From: Pseudolysinimonas_A sp044239695
GTDB taxonomy: Bacteria; Actinomycetota; Actinomycetes; Actinomycetales; Microbacteriaceae
DNA length: 6,463 nucleotides
NCBI RefSeq assembly: GCF_044239695.1
Contig: NZ_JBIIAW010000133.1
Coordinates: forward strand, 1-6,463
Direction of reading: 5' to 3'
This document shows positions 1 through 6,029 of this stretch, in pieces (positions within the stretch are counted from its first letter, which is position 1; the number at the start of each line of letters is the position of its first letter). The notes beneath the pieces were generated by a model. It saw only the letters and a list, made by a program, of their open reading frames with translations. It did no database searches and was not told the DNA's origin. Both the position numbers and the translations under genes were made by a program.

Positions 1-429
1 GGCGTTGAGCCCGATCTCGACCCCCCCGCCGAGAGCGAGGCCGTTGATGAACACGAACGACGGCACGCCGAGCTCGGCGAGACGGCCGAGCGTCTCGTGG
101 CCGAGCTTCGCCATGAGCAGTCCGGTCTCCCGGTCGGGGATCTCGCTGACCTTCGAGAGGTCGGCGCCGGCGGCGAGGATGAACTGCTTGCCGGTGACCG
201 CGACGCCGTGGATCTCCTTCGCCGCGGCGCGCTCCTTCTGCGCATCGAGGACGCTCGCGAGCTCCAGGAGGGTGGCCGGCCCGAGCGTCGACGGGCGGGT
301 GTGGTCCCGGCCGTTGTCGAGCGTGATGAGGGCGAGCACCTTGCCGCTCGGCAGCGTGATGTCCCGCACGTAGGAGTGGGTGATGACCTCGTCGGGGTCG
401 AGGCCGACGAGCTTGCTGAAGTCGGTCAT
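1..429 (-). CDS. fadB: FadB-type multifunctional beta-oxidation protein, N-terminal crotonase part (partial)
   Basis: This is the first 143 residues of a protein that continues beyond the left edge. It begins with ATG at 429 (MTDFSKLVGLDPDEV). The visible part is an enoyl-CoA hydratase (crotonase) fold: the FILAAGADLSKV segment (about residues 84-94) matches the oxyanion-hole region, and LALGGGVE (131-138) matches the GGGxE motif whose Glu is one of the two catalytic glutamates in FadB-type hydratases. The second glutamate would lie off the window. The HTRPSTLGP segment near residues 43-51 is, from memory, typical of actinobacterial 3-hydroxyacyl-CoA dehydrogenase/enoyl-CoA hydratase fusions, so a C-terminal NAD-dependent dehydrogenase is expected but not seen. 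Its ATG overlaps the thiolase stop as ATGA, implying translational coupling and a FadA/FadB complex acting on acyl-CoAs in the cytoplasm. A single-domain hydratase is the main alternative. Confidence 0.88.
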   Translation of the reverse strand, partial: MTDFSKLVGLDPDEVITHSYVRDITLPSGKVLALITLDNGRDHTRPSTLGPATLLELASVLDAQKERAAAKEIHGVAVTGKQFILAAGADLSKVSEIPDRETGLLMAKLGHETLGRLAELGVPSFVFINGLALGGGVEIGLNA

Positions 430-1631
430 CGCTTGGCACCCTTCGCGGAGTAGTGGGGGTTCTCCCAGATCATCGAGCCGCCCTGGCCGAGACCGACGCA
501 CATCGCCGTCATCCCGTAGCGCACGTCGGGCCGCTCCTCGAACTGGCGGGCGAGCTGGATCATCAGTCGCACGCCCGACGCGGCGAGCGGGTGGCCGATC
601 GCGATCGCGCCGCCCCACGGGTTCACCCGCGGGTCGTCGTCGTCGATGCCGAAGTGGTCCAGCAGCGACAGCACCTGCACCGAGAACGCCTCGTTGAGTT
701 CGAACAGGCCGATGTCGTCGATCGTCAGCCCGGCCTTGCGGAGGGCCTTCTCGGTCGACGGGATCGGGCCGATGCCCATCACCTCGGGCTCGACGCCGGC
801 GAACCCGAACGAGACCAGGCGCATCTTCGCGCCGAGGCCGAGGTCTTTCGCGACGTGGGCGCTGGCCAGCAGCGAGACCGTCGCGCCGTCGGTGAGCGGC
901 GACGCGTTGCCGGCCGTCACCCGACCGTGCGGACGGAACGGGGTCTTGAGGGTCGCGAGGCCCTCCATCGTGGTCTCGGGGCGCATCCCCTCGTCCTGGG
1001 TGGCGAGTCCCCAGCCCGACTCGCTCCTGATGGCGACGGGGATGAGGTCGGGCTGGATCTTGCCCGCCGCGTAGGCGGCCGCGACCTTCTGCTGGCTGAG
1101 CAGCCCGAAGCGGTCGGCGCGCTCCTTGGTGAGCGACGGGAACCGGTCGTGCAGACGCTCGGCCGTGTTGCCCATGTTGAGGGCCTCCGGGTCGACCAGC
1201 TTCTCGGCGAGGAAGCGCGGGTTGGGGTCGGCGCCCTCGCCCATCGGGTGGTGCCCCATGTGCTCGACGCCGCCGGCGATGCCGATGTCGTACTGACCGA
1301 AGCCGATCATCGAGCCGATCGCGGCGACCGACGTCATCGCGCCCGCGCACATGCGGTCGATCGAGAACCCCGGCACGCTGATCGGCAGGCCGGCCAGGAT
1401 GGCGGCCGTGCGTCCGATGGTGAGCCCCTGGTCGCCGGTCTGCGTCGTCGCGGCGATCGCCACGTCGTCGACCCGTTCGGGCGGCAGATTCGGGTTGCGC
1501 TCGAGCAGGCCGATCATGGCCTTGACGATGAGGTCGTCGGCGCGGGTGTTCCAGTACTGGCCCTTCTCACCCGCCCGACCGAACGGGGTGCGGACCCCGT
1601 CCACGAAAACGACGTCGGAAATCTCGGCCAC
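426..1631 (-). CDS. fadA: FadA-type thiolase (acetyl-CoA C-acyltransferase)
   Basis: This complete 401-residue thiolase cleaves 3-ketoacyl-CoA with CoA to give acetyl-CoA and a shortened acyl-CoA, the last step of beta-oxidation. Visible catalytic elements are the nucleophilic cysteine in DRMCAGAM (C95), the NEAF motif (313-316), the catalytic histidine in GHP (H347), and the second cysteine in MCVGLGQGG (C378). Length fits the family's usual ~390-430. I chose GTG at 1631 because GGAGGG lies at 1636-1641 just upstream. The longer in-frame GTG at 1646 has no Shine-Dalgarno sequence and would add five residues that include that site. The stop overlaps the FadB start by 4 nt. The active-site loops differ from textbook ones: GHPLAASG instead of GHPxGxxG, and CVGLGQGG instead of CxGGGxG. 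That suggests a distinct actinobacterial thiolase subgroup. A biosynthetic acetyl-CoA acetyltransferase role is less likely given the FadB partner. Confidence 0.93.
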   Translation of the reverse strand: MAEISDVVFVDGVRTPFGRAGEKGQYWNTRADDLIVKAMIGLLERNPNLPPERVDDVAIAATTQTGDQGLTIGRTAAILAGLPISVPGFSIDRMCAGAMTSVAAIGSMIGFGQYDIGIAGGVEHMGHHPMGEGADPNPRFLAEKLVDPEALNMGNTAERLHDRFPSLTKERADRFGLLSQQKVAAAYAAGKIQPDLIPVAIRSESGWGLATQDEGMRPETTMEGLATLKTPFRPHGRVTAGNASPLTDGATVSLLASAHVAKDLGLGAKMRLVSFGFAGVEPEVMGIGPIPSTEKALRKAGLTIDDIGLFELNEAFSVQVLSLLDHFGIDDDDPRVNPWGGAIAIGHPLAASGVRLMIQLARQFEERPDVRYGMTAMCVGLGQGGSMIWENPHYSAKGAKR

Positions 1632-1635
1632 GATG

Positions 1636-1641
1636 CCCTCC
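1636..1641 (-). promoter_or_regulatory. Shine-Dalgarno site that sets the thiolase start
   Basis: GGAGGG reads on the minus strand 4 nt before the GTG at 1631. It lies inside the extension that the alternative GTG at 1646 would encode, which argues for the shorter 401-residue thiolase. Confidence 0.7.
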
Positions 1642-1667
1642 AGCACTGATTCGCAAGTAGTCGGTCC

Positions 1668-1673
1668 AGCCTA
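1668..1673 (-). promoter_or_regulatory. Putative -10 element for the fadA-fadB pair
   Basis: TAGGCT on the minus strand fits the TANNNT -10 pattern of actinobacterial vegetative promoters. It lies in the 80-nt gap between the RNase D stop and the thiolase start. Transcription from it would begin near 1661-1662 and give a leader of about 30 nt containing the GGAGGG ribosome-binding site. The -35 region is poor: TTCCCG at 18-nt spacing matches TTGACA at only three positions. A promoter here would let fadA-fadB be expressed separately from the upstream DUF3000-RNase D pair, though read-through remains possible because no clear terminator is seen. Confidence 0.4.
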
Positions 1674-1711
1674 GGCAGGCCGCGGAGGCCCCGGGAATCC
1701 TTTGATTCTTC

Positions 1712-3028
1712 CTACGAGACGGGCTCTTCGGGTGATTCCGGCCCTTGGCGGACATCCACAAAGGCTTGCGCGATCAACTGTGCGGTTGCCTCAACCTGCC
1801 ACGCGCGGGCGCCGAGCGCGGCGAGAGCCTCGCCGACGGTCTCGGGGGTGACCTCGGCGGGCGGCGTCCAGGCGACGCGGCGCAGGGTGTCGGGGGTGAG
1901 CACGTTCTCCATCGGGATCGCGAGCGCGTCGGCGCGAGCCAGCACGGCGGCGCGGGCACGTTTGAGCCGTCCGTCGGCCTCGGGGTTCTTCTCGGCCCAG
2001 ACGCGCGGGGGCGGCATCCCGTCGCCCGGCGGGCGGCTGACCGGAAGATCGTCTGTCGCGATCCCGCGTTCGATCGCCTCCCACCAGCGGTCGAGTTGTG
2101 AACGGCTCGCCCGCCCGTTGAAGTCCTTCATCGCGGCGAGGTCGCGCTTCGTCGCCGGCAGGGCTCGGGCCGCGGCGAGGAGGGAGGCATCGGGTACCAG
2201 CCGCCCGGGGGCCGAGTCGATCTCACGCGCGTAGTCGTCTCGCGTCGTCCACAGTTCGCGGGCGACGGCGAGATTGCGCTGCTGACGGAGGGCATGAATC
2301 CCCGACAGCCGACGCCACGGGTCCTGCCGCGAGACGGGCTCGCGGTGCAGGACCGCGGCGAACTCCTGCGCCGCGATGTCGGTCTTGCCGGCGTCGTCGA
2401 GCAGCCCCGCGATGGCGTCGCGCAGGTCGGGCAGCAGCTCGACGTCGAGGGCCGCGTAGACGAGCCAGCTCTGCGGCAGCGGCCGGGTCGACCAGTCCGC
2501 CGCGGAATGCTCCTTCGCCAGATGGATGCCGAGGAGGTCCTCCACCACGGTGCCGAGTCCGACGCGGGGCAGACCGGCGAGCCGCGCGCCGAGCTCGGTG
2601 TCGAAGATCAGCTCCGGGTCGAGCCCGACTTCGCGCAGGCAGGCCAGATCCTGGCTGGCCGCATGCAGGATCCACTCTTCGCCGGCCATGACCTCGGCGA
2701 GTTCGCTGAAGTCGCCGATCGCCGGGGGATCGAACAGGAACGCGCCGGCTCCGCGTCGGTACACCTGGATCAGATAGGCGCGCTGCGAATAGCGGAACCC
2801 GGACGCGCGCTCGGCGTCGACCGCGAACGGGCCGTTCCCACCCCGCAACGCCTCGACGGCGGCGAGGTAGCCCTCACGCGTGTCGAGCACGTCGACGTGC
2901 TCGTGGACGACAGGCGCCGACGCGACCGTGGTCGTCTCGGTCTCGGTCTCCACGGTCGCTGGATCGGTCGACGACGGCAGGTCGGGCGCCGGGTCGCTCC
3001 CCGGTGCATGGGAGAAGAGGTCAGCCAC
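1712..3028 (-). CDS. rnd: Ribonuclease D-like 3'-5' exonuclease with HRDC domain
   Basis: This 438-residue DEDDy-family exoribonuclease probably trims RNA 3' ends such as tRNA precursors. Exo I is FAVDAE (D71, E73), Exo II is HAASQDL with D127, and Exo III is YAALD (Y191, D195), so all five catalytic residues are present. An HRDC nucleic-acid-binding domain follows at about 235-315, starting DPWRRLSGIHAL. A further ~120-residue C-terminal region resembles the extra C-terminal domain of actinobacterial RNase D proteins. Residues 1-40 are a low-complexity Thr/Glu/Ser/Pro tail before the catalytic domain. I chose GTG at 3028 (VADLFSHAPG). The open frame extends to 3259, but that part lies inside the DUF3000 gene and has the arginine/proline-rich look of a wrong frame. 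The start overlaps the DUF3000 stop by 8 nt (GTGGCTGA), suggesting translational coupling. From memory, mycobacteria carry the same DUF3000-RNase D pair (Rv2680-Rv2681). Confidence 0.92.
   Translation of the reverse strand: MADLFSHAPGSDPAPDLPSSTDPATVETETETTTVASAPVVHEHVDVLDTREGYLAAVEALRGGNGPFAVDAERASGFRYSQRAYLIQVYRRGAGAFLFDPPAIGDFSELAEVMAGEEWILHAASQDLACLREVGLDPELIFDTELGARLAGLPRVGLGTVVEDLLGIHLAKEHSAADWSTRPLPQSWLVYAALDVELLPDLRDAIAGLLDDAGKTDIAAQEFAAVLHREPVSRQDPWRRLSGIHALRQQRNLAVARELWTTRDDYAREIDSAPGRLVPDASLLAAARALPATKRDLAAMKDFNGRASRSQLDRWWEAIERGIATDDLPVSRPPGDGMPPPRVWAEKNPEADGRLKRARAAVLARADALAIPMENVLTPDTLRRVAWTPPAEVTPETVGEALAALGARAWQVEATAQLIAQAFVDVRQGPESPEEPVS
2884..2903. repeat. Perfect 20-bp palindrome inside the RNase D gene
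   Basis: The half-site CGAGCACGTC is followed directly by its exact reverse complement, with no loop, centred between 2893 and 2894. It covers codons 42-49 of RNase D (Glu-His-Val-Asp-Val-Leu in the middle), about 125-145 nt after the start codon. It could be a DNA-binding site or form a strong mRNA hairpin. It could also be chance, helped by G/C-ending codons and the near-mirror codon series. Confidence 0.6.
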
Positions 3029-3617
3029 GCGCCGCTCGGCGATTCGGCAGCAGCCCGACGGCGTCGGGCGTCGGCGGAAGTCCGGCGAGCCGGCACAACA
3101 GGTCACTCCAGGCCTCGACGGAGGCGCCGATGGCGTCGGCGTCGGGGGTCCACGACGCCCGCACCTCCAACTGCGCTCCGTCGCCCTGGCCGGCGAGTTC
3201 GCCGAAGCCGGTGGAGAGCACCTTGGTGGCCGTTCCCGAGGCCGCGGTGTAGCCAGCATCCCGAGCGCTGAGGGAGTCGGTCAGCCAGGCCCACGCGACG
3301 TCGGCGACGAACGGATCGAGGCCGATATCGGTCTCGAGCGGCGCCTGCGCGAAGCACACGACGCGGAAGGCGCCGTTCCAGGCTTCGGGCTGCTCAGGGT
3401 CGTAGAGGAGGACGAAGCGCCCGGTGCCGAGCACCGAGTCGACCCCGTGCTTGACGGGGATGACGTCGGCGGCCATCGCGATCGCATGCGGCGCGAGACC
3501 GGTCGGAGCTGGGATCTCGTTCACCTGGAGTTCCGGGCGGATCTCCGCTCGTCGGAGCGCCGTCATCGCGCGACCGAACGAGGCCGGAACCACCGGTTCA
3601 CTGCGCTCAGTGCTCAC
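3021..3617 (-). CDS. DUF3000 family protein
   Basis: This 198-residue protein matches my recollection of DUF3000, an actinobacterial family of unknown function. I recognise it from its size, its position just before RNase D, and its body (FGRAMTALRRAEIRPELQVNEIPAPTGLAPHA and onward; residues about 14-185). It has no signal peptide, no membrane segment and no evident catalytic motif, so it is probably cytosolic. GTG at 3617 is the only sensible start: an in-frame TGA lies at 3636-3638, and the next candidate, ATG at 3566, would cut into the conserved N-terminal part. No Shine-Dalgarno sequence precedes the GTG; a TAGTGT -10 hexamer lies 7 nt before it, which fits a leaderless transcript. The stop overlaps the RNase D start by 8 nt. 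The pairing hints at a role in RNA metabolism, but that is only guilt by association. Confidence 0.85.
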   Translation of the reverse strand: MSTERSEPVVPASFGRAMTALRRAEIRPELQVNEIPAPTGLAPHAIAMAADVIPVKHGVDSVLGTGRFVLLYDPEQPEAWNGAFRVVCFAQAPLETDIGLDPFVADVAWAWLTDSLSARDAGYTAASGTATKVLSTGFGELAGQGDGAQLEVRASWTPDADAIGASVEAWSDLLCRLAGLPPTPDAVGLLPNRRAARG

Positions 3618-3620
3618 GAC

Positions 3621-3639
3621 TTGAACACTAGGGTTTCAA
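3621..3639. repeat. Short dyad TTGAA-N9-TTCAA over the divergent -10 elements
   Basis: Two 5-bp inverted arms at 3621-3625 and 3635-3639 flank nine bases and are centred on 3630. This is also where the -10-like hexamers of the two divergent genes meet. It is one of the few AT-rich spots nearby. It may be an operator or simply part of a symmetric promoter core; arms this short can occur by chance. Confidence 0.3.
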
Positions 3640-3654
3640 TCGCGGCCCCGTCAC
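3625..3654 (-). promoter_or_regulatory. Putative leaderless promoter of DUF3000-RNase D
   Basis: On the minus strand, GTGACG (3649-3654) matches the core of TTGACA at four positions. An 18-nt spacer and the -10 hexamer TAGTGT (3625-3630) follow. The start codon GTG at 3617 comes 7 nt after the -10, at the usual distance for transcription initiation. With no ribosome-binding site present, the mRNA is likely to begin at or next to its own start codon. Leaderless mRNAs are common in actinobacteria. Confidence 0.6.
3629..3634 (+). promoter_or_regulatory. Possible -10 element for the alpha/beta-hydrolase gene
   Basis: TAGGGT fits TANNNT on the plus strand and is the only good -10 candidate I found between the DUF3000 start and the hydrolase ribosome-binding site. 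It shares positions 3629-3630 with the opposite-strand TAGTGT. Transcription would start near 3641 and give a leader of about 69 nt. No good -35 hexamer lies at 16-19 nt spacing, so the call is weak. Confidence 0.35.
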
Positions 3655-3698
3655 ATGCCACGCCGACTCCGACGTGCTGATCGAGGGCTCGCGAGCTT

Positions 3699-3705
3699 GA
3701 GGAGG
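3699..3705 (+). promoter_or_regulatory. Strong Shine-Dalgarno site of the hydrolase gene
   Basis: GAGGAGG lies 4 nt before ATG at 3710. It decides the start against the in-frame ATG at 3722, which would be 16 nt away. Confidence 0.75.
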
Positions 3706-3709
3706 ACGC

Positions 3710-4885
3710 ATGCCGACGCGGATGAAGATCGCGATTGGCGGCGTTGTCGGAGCCTTGTCGCTCGTCGGTGCCGCGGCGGTCGCGACGGCCGCCGTGAGCG
3801 TCATCGTCGCCCGCAAGGTGATCGTGCCGCCGTCCCGGCGCGAAGAGGATGTCGCGATCCGTTCCGTCGACCTCGACGCCGGGCTCATCGTGCTCGACGC
3901 CACCGCCGACTCCCGCCTCCGCGGTGAGTACAGCCTCTGGTTCACGCGCGAGACGGGGCACGCCCGCATCGGCGAGATCGTGGCGACGACGGCGACGACG
4001 GTGACCCGCCGCATCCTGGGTGTCGATCAGGGCGATCTCGCCGCCGCGAAGCGCGGGCGTCTCACCGGGTGGTTCTACCTGACTCCCGCCGACCTCGGAG
4101 TGCCGTACGACGACATCGCGATCGCGACGCCGCTCGGCGACGCGCCGGCCTGGCTCATTCCGCCGACCGGGGGACCGGGAACGCGGTGGGCGATCCACGT
4201 GCACGGGCGCGCGGTGCGCCGCCCCGAGACGCTGCGCGCCGTCCCGATCTTCCGGGCGGCCGGATTCACCTCCCTCGTCGTGTCCTACCGCAACGACGGG
4301 GAGGCGCCGCGCAGCGGGGACTTCCGCTACGCGCTCGGCGACCGCGAGTGGCTCGACGTCGACGCGGCGATGCGGTACGCGGTGAGCCACGGCGCGACCG
4401 AGATCGTGCTCGTCGGCTGGTCGATGGGCGGTGCGACGGTGCTGCAGGCGCTCACCCGCTCGGTGCACGCGGATGCGGTGGCCGGCGTCATCCTGGAATC
4501 CCCGGTGGTCGACTGGATCGCCGCGCTCGACTTCCAGGTGCGCATCCGGCGGTTGCCGGTGTTCGTGCGCTCGTTCGTCATCCTGCTCTTCCAGAAGCGG
4601 TGGGGCGGCTTCTTCACCGGCCTGGCCGAGCCGCTCGACATCGACCGGCTCGACTTCGTCTCCCGGGCGCGCGAACTCGACCGGCCGGTGCTCATCCTGC
4701 ACAGCGACGACGACGGCTTCGTGCCGTCGACGGCATCCCGTGCTCTCGCCGTCGCGCGGCCCGACCTCGTGGCGTACGAGGCGTTCGACACCGCCCGGCA
4801 CACGAAGCTGTGGAACTACGACCGCGAGCGCTGGGAGGGCGCGATCGGCAACTGGCTCGCGAATCTCCCCCGGCGCGACCGATGA
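3710..4885 (+). CDS. Membrane-anchored alpha/beta-hydrolase
   Basis: This 391-residue protein has an N-terminal hydrophobic stretch at about residues 7-34 (GGVVGALSLVGAAAVATAAV and following). It is probably a signal anchor; no lipobox cysteine is visible. Residues about 45-145 form a region I cannot assign. The hydrolase core follows: HVHG (163-166) near the oxyanion hole, the nucleophile elbow GWSMGG with S238, the acid in HSDDDGFVP (most likely D335), and the base in ARHTKLW (H364). The triad looks complete, so it should be an active esterase, lipase or peptidase-like enzyme; the substrate cannot be read from sequence. Which side of the membrane the catalytic domain faces is unclear, because positive charges flank the segment on both sides (R4, K6; R35, K36, R43, R44). 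It is divergent from DUF3000 and its stop lies 1 nt from that of the convergent reductase gene. Confidence 0.88.
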   Translation: MPTRMKIAIGGVVGALSLVGAAAVATAAVSVIVARKVIVPPSRREEDVAIRSVDLDAGLIVLDATADSRLRGEYSLWFTRETGHARIGEIVATTATTVTRRILGVDQGDLAAAKRGRLTGWFYLTPADLGVPYDDIAIATPLGDAPAWLIPPTGGPGTRWAIHVHGRAVRRPETLRAVPIFRAAGFTSLVVSYRNDGEAPRSGDFRYALGDREWLDVDAAMRYAVSHGATEIVLVGWSMGGATVLQALTRSVHADAVAGVILESPVVDWIAALDFQVRIRRLPVFVRSFVILLFQKRWGGFFTGLAEPLDIDRLDFVSRARELDRPVLILHSDDDGFVPSTASRALAVARPDLVAYEAFDTARHTKLWNYDRERWEGAIGNWLANLPRRDR

Positions 4886-4886
4886 G

Positions 4887-5588
4887 TCAGCGCGACGGGC
4901 GCCAGCGGGCGTAGAGCGCACCGCTCTCGTCGGCCAACAACTGCACGAGGTCGAGCTCGTGCGGCCCGGGCGATGCCCCGCCGAACAGCACCTGCGGCCG
5001 CCCGACGATCCGCGGCACGGTGGTCAGGCAGATCTCGTCGACCAGGTTCGCGGCGAGCAACTGCCCGACGAGGCGCGGACCGCCCTCGCAGACGATCTTC
5101 TCGAGCCCGCGGTCGCGGAGCGCGGCGAGCATCCGGGCGAGCGGAACGGCCCGGTCGCCGTCGACCGCGAAGTACTCGAAGGGCGCCGAGAAGGTCTGGC
5201 GGGCACGCTGCTCGGCCCCCGACGGCCCGACGACCAGGATGCGCCCGGGTTCGATGTCGTCGCGCAGGTCGGCGCCGGTGAAGTCCCCCGTGGTGGTGAG
5301 CACCGTGAGGTGCGTGCGCTTCGGGACGAGGCCCGGCTCCGCGCGCAGCGTCGCCGCACCGATCAGCACGGTGTCGCTGACCGAACGGATCGCCCCGAGC
5401 ACGACCCGGTCGACGCCGGTCGTGATGCCCTCGCTCGTGCCCTCGGCATCCGCGGTGCCGCCGTCGAGGGTCGCGACGAGGTTGACCCGCAGTCCGGGCG
5501 CCGGGTACAGCGCGGCGATGCGCTCGCGCGCGTCAGGCGCGGTCGTGTCGATGGCGTCGCCGGCCGGCGACAGCGGATGCAGGATCAC
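4887..5588 (-). CDS. RibD C-terminal-type pyrimidine reductase (stand-alone)
   Basis: This 233-residue protein consists of one RibD C-terminal/dihydrofolate reductase-like domain without the zinc deaminase domain of bifunctional RibD. Recognisable elements are VNLVATLDG (35-43), corresponding to the family's NxxxSLDG; the nucleotide-binding LIGAATLRAEP (75-85); and the CEGGPRL loop (167-173). It should reduce a pyrimidine or pteridine-like substrate with NAD(P)H, for example 5-amino-6-(ribosylamino)uracil phosphate in riboflavin synthesis. The M. tuberculosis homologue Rv2671 has been linked to dihydrofolate reductase activity, so a folate role is possible. I chose GTG at 5588 (VILHPLSPAGDAID). 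It overlaps the SufE stop as GTGA, and GGGAG lies 11 nt upstream. The open frame reaches further to 5858, but only as an antiframe inside the SufE gene. The gene ends 1 nt from the hydrolase stop, with no terminator visible. Confidence 0.87.
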   Translation of the reverse strand: MILHPLSPAGDAIDTTAPDARERIAALYPAPGLRVNLVATLDGGTADAEGTSEGITTGVDRVVLGAIRSVSDTVLIGAATLRAEPGLVPKRTHLTVLTTTGDFTGADLRDDIEPGRILVVGPSGAEQRARQTFSAPFEYFAVDGDRAVPLARMLAALRDRGLEKIVCEGGPRLVGQLLAANLVDEICLTTVPRIVGRPQVLFGGASPGPHELDLVQLLADESGALYARWRPSR

Positions 5589-6022
5589 GCGCCGGTCTTC
5601 TCCCGCACCTGGCGCTTCGCGCGGCCGAGGAGCGCGGACATCCCGCGGATGCGCAGCGGGCTCACGGCTTCGGTGAGCCCGATGGTGAGCGGGTAGTCGT
5701 CGGGCACGTCGAGCACCTGCTGCACCGTCAGGCCGGCCAGCCCCTGCACGAGGATGGACGCGAAGCCACGCGTCGTCGGGGCCTCCTTGGGGGCGGTCGC
5801 GTGGAGGTGCACGATGCCGTCGACGACCTCCACGAAGATGAACACCGGCGACTGGCACTCTTCGACGCGCTCGAGCAGATCGGGGTGTTCCGCATACTGC
5901 GCGGGCAACTCGGGGAGCTCGTTGGCGAACTCCAGCAGCAGCAGCAGACGCTCGTGCTGCTCGAGGGCCAAGAAGTCGTCGCGCGTGGTCGCGAGCGCGG
6001 ACGGCAGGTCGGACTCGCTCAC
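5585..6022 (-). CDS. sufE: SufE-like cysteine desulfurase sulfur acceptor
   Basis: This 145-residue SufE-family protein accepts persulfide sulfur on a conserved cysteine and passes it on for Fe-S cluster assembly. The key residue is C56 in EECQSPVFIFVEV, corresponding to the GCQS motif of E. coli SufE. The TRGFASILVQGL (84-95) and SPLRIRGM (121-128) segments also fit the family, and the length is normal. I chose GTG at 6022 (VSESDLPSALATTRDDF). The frame is open further upstream only as an antiframe within the sulfurtransferase gene. The sulfurtransferase stop lies 26 nt upstream; the downstream reductase overlaps by 4 nt. The ribosome-binding site is weak (GAAG), and a TAGGCT hexamer sits 7 nt before the GTG. 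From memory, an SseA/SufE pair (Rv3283-Rv3284) also occurs in mycobacteria, supporting a shared role in sulfur transfer. Confidence 0.92.
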   Translation of the reverse strand: MSESDLPSALATTRDDFLALEQHERLLLLLEFANELPELPAQYAEHPDLLERVEECQSPVFIFVEVVDGIVHLHATAPKEAPTTRGFASILVQGLAGLTVQQVLDVPDDYPLTIGLTEAVSPLRIRGMSALLGRAKRQVREKTGA

Positions 6023-6029
6023 GCGCTTC

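Noticed and set aside
597..608. Overlapping GATCGCGATC and GCGATCGC palindromes
   Set aside because: They encode Ala-Ile-Ala-Ile in the conserved thiolase loop with preferred codons, so coding constraint explains them.
453..1649. 398-codon open frame on the plus strand opposite the thiolase gene
   Set aside because: Its translation is a run of Arg, Asp, Val, Gly and His with no recognisable domain, while the minus strand encodes a complete thiolase. Long antisense open frames are expected in GC-rich coding DNA.
1693..1710. Small hairpin GAATC-CTTT-GATTC between RNase D and thiolase
   Set aside because: The perfect stem is only 5 bp, the flanking pairs are G-T on one strand only, and no T-run follows on the minus strand, so it is not a credible terminator.
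3029..3259. Extended RNase D start at ATG 3259
   Set aside because: The extra 77 residues are the out-of-frame reading of DUF3000 (Arg/Pro/Ser-rich). GTG at 3028 in the overlap gives the normal protein.
4872..4903. GGCGC/GCGCC inverted repeat over the convergent gene ends
   Set aside because: Five-base arms separated by 22 nt without a T-run do not make a convincing terminator in GC-rich DNA.
3614..4921. 435-codon open frame on the minus strand opposite the alpha/beta-hydrolase
   Set aside because: It has the composition of an antisense shadow with no motif, whereas the plus strand has a ribosome-binding site and a complete catalytic triad.
5589..5858. Extended start of the RibD-like reductase
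   Set aside because: The added residues come from the wrong frame of the SufE gene. The GTGA overlap start at 5588 is more consistent.
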